The notes beneath the pieces were generated by a model. That model was not told where the DNA came from, ran no database searches, and saw nothing but the letters and a program-made list of their open reading frames with translations. From contig MU632072.1 in assembly GCA_026770615.1 (NCBI GenBank), positions 4,703 through 15,559 of the forward strand: a stretch of 10,857 bases of DNA, read 5' to 3'. Shown in pieces: positions 5,309-10,857 of the stretch (the first letter of the stretch is position 1; every line of letters starts with the position of its first letter). Source of the DNA: Pavlovales sp. CCMP2436 (lineage: Eukaryota > Haptophyta > Pavlovophyceae > Pavlovales). The translations under genes were made by a program, and so were the position numbers.

Positions 5309-7518
5309 TCAGCTGATTTTCGTAAGCCCACTAAGAGAAAGTTCATAAAGCTCTACGTTGACAATGCGACCGTTTTTAGAGAGGAGTATATTGAATTCCC
5401 ACTGTACGGGGGTCTCGAGCATGCTAACAAGGTTTCCATTGGCATCGCCCAATATAATTTTGAAAGTATTTGTCGAAACCGGCTGTACACTGAGCAGACT
5501 CGTCATTCCGATGCCCCACCAGGAGACGACCGTAATATCGGGCAGTGCCACATGAATAGAATTGCCAGTAGTGGATACCTTTGTTATCGTGATACGCCAG
5601 AACTTATAAGGAATGTGTACGACAGACATTAGGAATTCTACGAGAGTGTTCGCCTGCCAAGTTGTGATACCGAAAGACTCAATAGCTGTTAACGAACTTT
5701 CAGAGTTGCTCCCGGAAAGTGTCCACTGCAGCGGGGCAGACTGCCCACCGGAGTACTGGTTTCCCGGGCTTATTCCAAAAGCGGTCAACTCTACCGCCGC
5801 CGGATACTCGATCGTCAGGAACTAACTACCGTTCCCACTCGAATGATATGTGTTTTTGCCGGACGCCCAGTATGTAGAAGTGGTCCGGTCAAGAGCCTTG
5901 TCGACCGCGAAAGAGGCGTTGCTCTGATATGCAGAAGAAGCAACCACGCTAAACCCGCTCGTATTTGACCAGTCAGAACTGGCAACAATAGTGTTTGTGT
6001 TTGTGAACACAGGGCTATCTTTTTTTGGGCTCTTTCAGTTGTGGGGTTATATGCGGGGGTCACAAACGCTTGTATAGCTCCATCAACGTTGTCGGTAGTC
6101 ACGAGCCATGAGTCTTCGGTGCCTGTGCAGCTTACAATGTTAACAACCTCTTCGGTCATCAAAATTTTATCCTCCAACCGCTCGATGCTATTTACAACGT
6201 TTACTGTTACCCCGTTAGCCGATTTACCGTGTATATATATAGCCTGAAAGTACACGTCTTGCAAGGACACCACGGGTATTGACTTTTCACTGAAATCAAC
6301 TCGTGAGAGATCTCGGGCATTGTCTGACTGGACTATTAATCTGGATGTCGGCGATATCACACCACTGTACGCTCCATCGATAATTGCGCCTCCGCACACG
6401 CGGATCGCCGGTCTGTATATCTGTGAATAATACTCAAGAGATACGCTAGGGTTTTCGAGCGATCTAATTACTTCATCTGTGCCTGCAAAGAGTTTGATGG
6501 TATTTTCGCTGTTCACGAGGAATGTAAATCTCAGGGACGGGTCGTACGGCATCAGGTCCGAGTTTTGCTCGTCCACAAATCGTGTTATGTCATATTTAAT
6601 TTGCCTCTGACCGGTGCCCTGGTTACCCGTGGCTAGCAGTTCTAGAGCAATTCTGTTACGGCCATCGATGAGCACACCACCTCGCACGTGGGCAACAAGT
6701 GCAACATTTGGGAACGGGGTTGGCAGCATGTCTGAGTTGTAAATAATGTTCGGTGAATCGGTTAGCAGCAGGCCAAGTCCGTTTTTCGAAGGGTCATCGC
6801 CGTAATCGCGGTTGGTCATGTAAAACACGTTGCGAGTGGGACCATATCTAGTATCTTTGTCGTATATTGCGATAAATTTACCACTCAACACATCGAACGA
6901 AATCGAGCAATGTCCGAAGCTTGTGACGCCAACAACAGGTCTCATGGTATTATGCCATTTTGTGAGGATTTGGGAGGGAGTGTCCATGGACGTCCAATCG
7001 AAATCGCGGCTTATAGAACCGCCGCTTGGGTACTTCAGCATTTTGATTTTGTAATTTGTGACGCTCAAGGCATCCTCTGGGAGCAACTAATTGATCGTGT
7101 AGGTAGATGATTTAGGGTCAGCCATATTCTCATCCTCCAAAATCAAGGTGTCGCCTAAAACGCAAATGCAACCCGCGGATATTGGGGAAGCTTCCGAATA
7201 GGAGTACTGGAACCCAACTGACTTATTCTCAACGGTTGAGATTGAAAATGGAAGCTTCAAATCGGCTACAACTGAGAGCGGACTGTTATAAAGCCCCTGG
7301 TCAAATGGAAGAGAAAGGTCGACTGGCTCGTTCGATGGCGGTGGTGTTTTTATTTCCAGTGTTTTTTTGATGTCGCGTGTTTGATTTTGTTCTGGTTTGG
7401 AATCGCTCAAACTGAGAAGCGTCTCCGTGCTTGTGGATACAACGTATGGGACTTCGATTGTAGTCGTGTCTCGATACAAATTCGAGGCATTTGTAAGCCG
7501 TCCGAAAACGTTTGCCAT
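5309..7518 (-). pseudogene. Fibre-like virion protein with C-terminal discoidin (F5/8C) domain
   Basis: From the ATG at 7518 (MANVFGRLTNASN...) the gene spans about 736 codons on the - strand to TGA 5311-5309. Residues 1-143 are a Ser/Thr/Pro-rich head, possibly the virion anchor. After an in-frame TAG (7089-7087), the same frame continues through a long beta-rich middle; FTFLVNSENTIKLF resembles a lectin-like sandwich, weakly. At an A7 run (6020-6026) the signal moves to the -1 frame, which holds a discoidin domain: ASSAYQSNASFAVDKALD, STYWAS, a second in-frame TAG (5824-5822), FLTIEYPAAVELTAFGIS, APLQWTLSGSN and KFWRITITK. Discoidin domains bind sugars or lipids at cell surfaces, so a receptor-binding fibre is inferred. 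A further C-terminal beta segment follows. The protein could not be made whole without TAG readthrough and a -1 shift. Confidence 0.7.
6019..6025 (-). promoter_or_regulatory. Candidate -1 frameshift site A AAA AAG with downstream hairpin
   Basis: The codons at the junction are CAA AAA AAG, so the heptamer A_AAA_AAG is in the phase required for -1 slippage. Shifting by -1 continues as GAT AGC CCT into the discoidin frame. After a 7-base spacer a small hairpin is possible: TGTGTT, loop CACA, AACACA (6011 to 5996). Without slippage the 0 frame runs 68 more codons to TAG 5815-5817. A simple one-base indel in the A7 run explains the data equally well. Confidence 0.35.
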
Positions 7519-7525
7519 TGTAAGT

Positions 7526-7539
7526 CGAGAGATATATTA
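7526..7539 (-). promoter_or_regulatory. AT-rich leader element upstream of the fibre gene
   Basis: TAATATATCTCTCG on the - strand lies 8-21 bases before the fibre ATG. Similar A/T blocks (AAATATC or AAATATA type) precede the other - strand virion genes and the + gene at 10285. It may be an initiator or promoter element. Pattern seen by eye only. Confidence 0.3.
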
Positions 7540-7598
7540 TATGATTAAACAATAAATTTTTCCGAGACAGAACCTCTGATTTTTAATGTGTCAATTCG

Positions 7599-7604
7599 TT
7601 TATT
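7599..7604 (-). terminator. AATAAA after the 399-aa gene
   Basis: AATAAA on the - strand about 43 bases after the TAA stop of the 399-aa gene (7649-7647), inside the 128-base gap before the fibre gene. Motif match only. Confidence 0.35.
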
Positions 7605-7646
7605 TTCATTATGGGACCTCGGCTTTATGCATGCCAAAAACTAGAC

Positions 7647-8846
7647 TTATCGCTGCCTTCGCTCGCGGCGACTGCATGTCTGCTCCGTATCGCTCTCGAA
7701 TAGGTTCAAGTAGGGGGCATAAGTGATCAAACGCTGCCTCTGAGACGCTCGCTCGGCGTCGTATTTCGCCGGCAATCGACGCTGATCACTCATCTCCCAC
7801 ATCATCTGAAACTGTGCACTGCTGAAATTTAGGTCGAGTTTCTCAACCTCACCCTGTCGCTTCATGATCGGAGTGAGCTTCACACCGCCAGTTTTCCTAG
7901 ACGGCGAATCGAAACCTACTTCTCTGCGCGTGACAGGCTGTGCGACGACCTGCTTGCCTCCACTGGACGACGACGACTTAAAATTGGGCGATGTTGCCGC
8001 TCCGGGTGTGGGGGGCGTATATACGACTAGGGGGGCCGCCTGAGATGTCGACTGTGACGATTGTGTCGCCTCGGATAATCCCGTCTGCGGTGCTCGGACG
8101 AAACCCGGTGGGAGCGCTGGACCGGCGAAGAGGCCACGAGTCAGGGGCGGGGGGGATATGAATGGGCCCAGCCCGACCGTGGGAGGAACCTGAAAGCGCC
8201 TCGTATCGCGGCGAACCTGCCGGGGGACCATCGCGAGCATGGGATTTGAAGGTACAATTTGAGCAGACGCGGGCGCCTGGGTGGAGGTATATGGCGGCTG
8301 GGGGCGATAAAATGGTGGCACCTCTGCGCTCGAGTCTGGCACTGATGCATTATTCTGCGGGTTAGCCCCCTGGACGATCCTGTCGTAGAGCACGGCTGGC
8401 CCTCCACCTCTACCACCCCCGCCAGCCATAGCGCCGCGAGGTCTCATGAACGGAATGCGTGTCTCATTAAATGGACGAAGGCGCTCTGGTATAATCGTCC
8501 GATTTAGGATCGGATCTCCACTGGGATCGGGAAGCATGTCAGTAAATACATCCCCCTTGAATAAGTTGAAAATGGTCTTTTGTTCGCGGTCCTCGCGAGG
8601 TAGCTCAACCATGGGTGTTCGCTCGATTATAACTGCTCTTGAGCTATACTCGAGTGTCTCACTAAAAGCGTGGTGGCGAGGTCCGGTCATGTAGATTGCA
8701 CGCCCCCTCTGACTAACACCGAAACGAGGGTGCATTGCACCGTCATACGGCTGACCGATGAGAAGCCAGTGAGTAACACGGTTATGGGGATCAGTGTCCA
8801 TGAAGTCCATGAGACGATCTTGATTAAGTGCGTCGATGGATGTCAT
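7647..8846 (-). CDS. Intact 399-aa Pro/Gly/Ser-rich protein, probably virion-associated
   Basis: ATG at 8846-8844, TAA at 7649-7647, with no internal stop or shift. I do not recognise the family. Residues 1-135 look folded (HWLLIGQPYDGAMHPRFGV; IIERTPMVELPREDR). About 138-150 is a Gly-rich linker (MAGGGGRGGG). About 165-300 is Pro/Ser/Gln-rich and probably disordered. The last 90 residues are charged and helical (LNFSSAQFQMMWEMSDQRR), ending in a basic tail RRERRQR. It lies between the ATPase (29 bases upstream) and the fibre gene, in the run of virion genes, so a minor capsid, scaffold or core role is inferred from position only. Its intactness among broken neighbours is notable. Confidence 0.7.
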   Translation of the reverse strand: MTSIDALNQDRLMDFMDTDPHNRVTHWLLIGQPYDGAMHPRFGVSQRGRAIYMTGPRHHAFSETLEYSSRAVIIERTPMVELPREDREQKTIFNLFKGDVFTDMLPDPSGDPILNRTIIPERLRPFNETRIPFMRPRGAMAGGGGRGGGPAVLYDRIVQGANPQNNASVPDSSAEVPPFYRPQPPYTSTQAPASAQIVPSNPMLAMVPRQVRRDTRRFQVPPTVGLGPFISPPPLTRGLFAGPALPPGFVRAPQTGLSEATQSSQSTSQAAPLVVYTPPTPGAATSPNFKSSSSSGGKQVVAQPVTRREVGFDSPSRKTGGVKLTPIMKRQGEVEKLDLNFSSAQFQMMWEMSDQRRLPAKYDAERASQRQRLITYAPYLNLFESDTEQTCSRRERRQR

Positions 8847-8867
8847 TTTTTGTGTTGGTATTCTTAT

Positions 8868-8878
8868 CCGATATTTTA
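8868..8878 (-). promoter_or_regulatory. AT-rich element upstream of the 399-aa gene
   Basis: TAAAATATCGG on the - strand ends 22 bases before the ATG at 8846 and overlaps the ATPase stop. It resembles TAAATATCCGAC before the 155-aa gene (10228-10239). Candidate promoter, seen by eye. Confidence 0.3.
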
Positions 8879-8880
8879 TT
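8875..8880 (-). terminator. AATAAA overlapping the ATPase stop codon
   Basis: The ATPase ends ...GAA AAA TAA AAT, so AATAAA includes its TAA (8878-8876), as in the lipase. The same bases adjoin the candidate promoter of the next gene. Motif match only. Confidence 0.35.
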
Positions 8881-9685
8881 TTTCTCTGTACGTGAGCTTT
8901 GCGAAGCGGTTATAAATAAGCGCGATGCTGACATCCAAGAACATAAACTGGTGACTGTCACTCCCTGGTTTAAACACGTGGTTGTACATTGCCTGAAAAT
9001 GATGTTTTTCCATAGGCACCAGTTCGTCTCGGATGCTCTCAAGTTCTCGAAGGTTGCTAAACCGAAACAAAAATAGGGCAGAAATGAGCTTTCTGATTGT
9101 AAGCGGGATTGAACGATATGTCTGGGTGATAACCCACACCGAAACTCGGAGGTGCCGGCGATTGCATATCAATCTCTCTAAAGCCGCTCTTAGCGTGTTG
9201 TCCTTTAAGCTCGACACAAAATCGTCGATGATTATCAACGAATTTTGCTTTTTCTTAGAAGCGACCTCCAACTTTAGAATGAGCCGCTCGAGAGATTCTT
9301 TCGTGCGGTCGTGGTAAACTTTATCGTGACCATTAAAGGGTGAATCTGTATGCTCGCGAAATTTGTGGCTGGCACGAAGAGGTGCACCGCGTCGAAGACA
9401 CCCGCGTAGACTGCCGGCGAGGTTTGTGTCAAAAGAGCCGTGCTTAGCCTCGTCTTACCGTTCCGGGGTGGTCCTACAAAGCAAGCGCTGTTTTGGCAGT
9501 GGCGGCGGTATTTTACCAAGCGGCGAGTCTACACTGAAGCGAGGAATGGTCAGTCGAATATCGTTCGCTTCCTCGATAACACGGTCCGTCGAGGGGTCCG
9601 TCGAGGGGTCCGTCGAAAGTTCGCCTTTGCCTGCGTTTGGTTTCTCATTCTCGTTCTCGTTCTCGTTCTCTGTCTCGGTAGCCAT
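8876..9685 (-). pseudogene. FtsK/HerA (A32-type) DNA-packaging ATPase, two compensating frameshifts
   Basis: From the ATG at 9685-9683 (MATETENENEN...) the frame gives an acidic repeat-rich head, then RLTIPRFSVDSPLGKIPPPLPK. At the AAAA at 9494-9491 the signal shifts by one base into a frame holding Walker A (GPPRNGKT, 9474-9451) and VFDAVHLFVPAT. Near 9358-9368 it shifts back to the original frame: DSPFNGHDKVYHDRT, Walker B (LIIIDDF, about 9239-9219), VWVITQTYRSIPLTIR and FLFRFSNLRELESIRDE, ending at TAA 8878-8876. About 269 codons. This is the layout of PLV, virophage and NCLDV packaging ATPases, which pump DNA into the capsid. The two shifts cancel, so only about 40 residues, including Walker A, are out of frame. 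Confidence 0.8.
9583..9670. repeat. Short tandem repeats in the ATPase N-terminus
   Basis: GGTCCGTCGAGG repeats about 2.8 times at 9585-9618, encoding STDP units on the - strand. A GTTCTC hexamer array at about 9645-9670 encodes alternating Glu-Asn. Both have periods that are multiples of three, so copy changes would lengthen or shorten the acidic head without breaking the frame. Confidence 0.75.
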
Positions 9686-9705
9686 TACGAATGATATTAG
9701 TCTTA

Positions 9706-9718
9706 GTCTATATTTTTT
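9706..9718 (-). promoter_or_regulatory. AT-rich element upstream of the ATPase gene
   Basis: AAAAAATATAGAC on the - strand ends 21 bases before the ATG at 9685. It has the same A/T core and spacing as the elements before the other virion genes. Candidate promoter, seen by eye. Confidence 0.3.
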
Positions 9719-9727
9719 ACACATATC

Positions 9728-10195
9728 TTATCGTCGGAAGTGGACTTTCATAGTAGCGGAGTGGCGGAACAAATTTTCTTCTACCTTCACGGGTGCAACA
9801 AAGACCTCAGTCGACTGGGTGGGTGGCTGTGAAGGCTGTGAAGGGACACATTCATAATTGAGGGCCAATTTAGTAGCAAGCTCGTATTCTAAAAAAGCAT
9901 CCTTTTGCCTTTTTAGTTCGATTGCTGCTGCGAGGCGTACCTGATTTGCCTCTGCCAGAATTTGCACGCGCCTGGCGTTCGCTGCGAGGTAGTTCATTCT
10001 CTGCTTTTCGGATGTAGCCCTTTTTGCTTTCACGACCGGAACTACAGGGGCCACCGGGACTACTGGGACCTCCGTTGATACCGACGGGGCCACCGACGGG
10101 GCTACCGACGATGATGCCGGGAGTCCAACTGTAACCATAGGCGGCTCCTCTGTAACAACTTCGCTGTTGTTTGTCTCGGTTACCTGTTCTTCCAT
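9728..10195 (-). CDS. Intact 155-aa coiled-coil protein with Val/Pro/Ala repeats
   Basis: ATG at 10195-10193, TAA at 9730-9728, no interruption. Residues 1-25 are acidic and Thr/Glu-rich. About 26-56 is a low-complexity Ser-Val-Ala-Pro and Val-Val-Pro region (SVAPSVAPS; VPVVPVAPVVPVV). About 57-112 is a long charged helix, probably a coiled coil (SEKQRMNYLAANARRVQILA). The tail is Pro/Gln-rich then basic. No family recognised. It lies upstream of the packaging ATPase on the same strand, so a capsid, DNA-binding or scaffold role is only inferred. The ATPase ATG follows its stop by 42 bases. Confidence 0.65.
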   Translation of the reverse strand: MEEQVTETNNSEVVTEEPPMVTVGLPASSSVAPSVAPSVSTEVPVVPVAPVVPVVKAKRATSEKQRMNYLAANARRVQILAEANQVRLAAAIELKRQKDAFLEYELATKLALNYECVPSQPSQPPTQSTEVFVAPVKVEENLFRHSATMKVHFRR

Positions 10196-10284
10196 GACTT
10201 CCTAAGGTTGCTTTGATATTAAGAACGTCGGATATTTATTGGTTGATGGTCAGCTTGTAAATAAATATACACAATCATTATACC
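10196..10284. promoter_or_regulatory. Divergent intergenic region, probable bidirectional promoter
   Basis: This 89-base AT-rich gap separates the - strand 155-aa gene from the + strand structural-type gene. Toward the - strand it holds TAAATATCCGAC (10239-10228), ending 32 bases before the ATG. Toward the + strand it holds GTAAATAAATATACAC (10257-10272), ending 12 bases before the ATG at 10285. Both match the A/T elements seen before other genes here. Inference from position and composition. Confidence 0.45.
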
Positions 10285-10857
10285 ATGGTGCTACATCGCC
10301 TGTATTTGTGCTCTGACCAGGCCGATCGATACATCGTAGACGTCGACCGAACTGACTCAGTCCATTTCGATCTCTCACCGGGAATCTCTCTCGCCAATAA
10401 GGAGAACATGTTCGTCAGATTAGACTCGGCCAGCATACCTATAGTACAACCCAATGTCAATTCCAGAAATAACAAACTCGTACTTTTGCTTGCAGGAGAC
10501 GAGTACTCTTACGTCACGGTGTCAGTGGGTAATTACACGAGCGGAGAGAGCCTGACCTCTGCCATAAATACGACACCAGAAATTGTATCAGCCGGTGTGT
10601 CGGTCTCCTACTCTTCAGTTTATAATTTATTCCGCCCACGTCTCTCAACGCCGTCGGTTCACAACGACGTCACTCTCGCGAGTGAATCCGCCGTGCCAGT
10701 AGGTACGTTCAGCGCAAGCTGGAGGCCCACCACTGACAAAAAAACATCCTTTGAGTTGTCGAACGCGCCCACGTTCTCGTCCAAAGCCACACTCCGTCTC
10801 CGTCGCCGTCGCCTCCGCAGCCTCCATTGCCGCCACGCGCCGTCGCCGCCGCCGCCG
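10285..10857 (+). CDS. Structural-type virion protein, N-terminal 191 codons (runs off the window)
   Basis: The ATG at 10285 opens a frame with no stop to the last base (573 bases, 191 codons). The first 100 residues read VHFDLSPGISLANKENMFV, LDSASIPIVQPNVN, KLVLLLAGDEY and VTVSVGNYTSGESLTSAIN. The pattern is a beta strand, then SASIP, N-rich turn, beta strands and vGNYT..(s)L..aIN. It is common in minor structural proteins of PLVs and large DNA viruses, so a virion role is inferred; I cannot name the exact gene. After an A7 run (10738-10744) the coding becomes low-complexity (Arg-rich, then Ser-Pro), so the frame may be wrong or non-coding from there. It diverges from the 155-aa gene. Confidence 0.6.
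   Translation, partial: MVLHRLYLCSDQADRYIVDVDRTDSVHFDLSPGISLANKENMFVRLDSASIPIVQPNVNSRNNKLVLLLAGDEYSYVTVSVGNYTSGESLTSAINTTPEIVSAGVSVSYSSVYNLFRPRLSTPSVHNDVTLASESAVPVGTFSASWRPTTDKKTSFELSNAPTFSSKATLRLRRRRLRSLHCRHAPSPPPP
10797..10857. repeat. GC-rich CCG/CGTCGC simple repeat at the right edge
   Basis: The last 60 bases are mainly CGTCTC, CGTCGC, CCTCCG and CCGCCG triplets, much richer in GC than the rest of the right part. This may be host DNA, a repeat expansion inside the structural gene, or a composition change at an element boundary. Confidence 0.7.

Noticed and set aside
5252..5632. + strand 126-codon open frame
   Set aside because: It is antisense to the discoidin and C-terminal part of the fibre, which carries clear domain signals on the - strand.
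9363..9857. + strand 164-codon open frame with Phe-Ser repeats
   Set aside because: It is the complement of the ATPase head repeats and Walker A region. The - strand has the recognisable motifs.
1..10857. Integrase, family B DNA polymerase, major capsid protein, tRNA genes or CRISPR array
   Set aside because: I looked for their motifs on both strands and saw none. The capsid gene may lie outside the window.

Overview
The window looks like part of a decayed, genome-integrated DNA virus of the Polinton-like virus (PLV) / virophage type. Its host is probably a single-celled eukaryote such as an alga or other protist. Three kinds of evidence point there. First, gene content: an FtsK/HerA (A32-type) packaging ATPase, a class-3 lipase, a long fibre-like protein ending in a discoidin (F5/8C) domain, and a replication protein with primase-like and superfamily-1 helicase motifs. 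Second, genes are compact, sit on both strands, have AT-rich leaders and AATAAA signals, and lack Shine-Dalgarno sites. Third, many reading frames are broken by single-base shifts and in-frame stops, as expected of an endogenous viral element. No major capsid protein, integrase or family B polymerase is visible. The capsid genes may lie beyond the right edge. The host cannot be named from this sequence.

Left part (1-4040, + strand): a GC-rich repeat (1-206), then a roughly 3.2-kb replication locus in at least six reading-frame segments. In order these are an unknown N-terminal region, an archaeo-eukaryotic primase (PrimPol)-like core, an unassigned middle with a Cys cluster, SF1 helicase motifs V/VI, and a small nuclease-like domain with an EVVVT signature. 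It ends near 3423. A second copy of the GC-rich repeat follows (3839-4037), joined to tandem 192-bp units (3593-3876). The replication locus is therefore bracketed by direct repeats.

Middle (4041-4584): small, ambiguous ORFs on both strands, including two possible short membrane proteins on the - strand.

Right part (4585-10195, - strand): a run of virion-type genes. Read right to left they are a 155-aa coiled-coil protein (intact), the packaging ATPase (two compensating frameshifts), a 399-aa Pro-rich protein (intact), a roughly 736-codon discoidin fibre (two in-frame TAGs and one -1 shift at an A AAA AAG heptamer), and the lipase (one frameshift). A divergent + strand gene (10285 to the window end) starts a structural-type protein whose end is cut off.

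Working together, the primase-helicase would copy the element, the ATPase would package DNA, the fibre would bind host surfaces and the lipase could breach membranes. Many of the in-frame stops are TAG. That is either chance decay or a sign that TAG is read as an amino acid in this host, and it is the point most worth testing.
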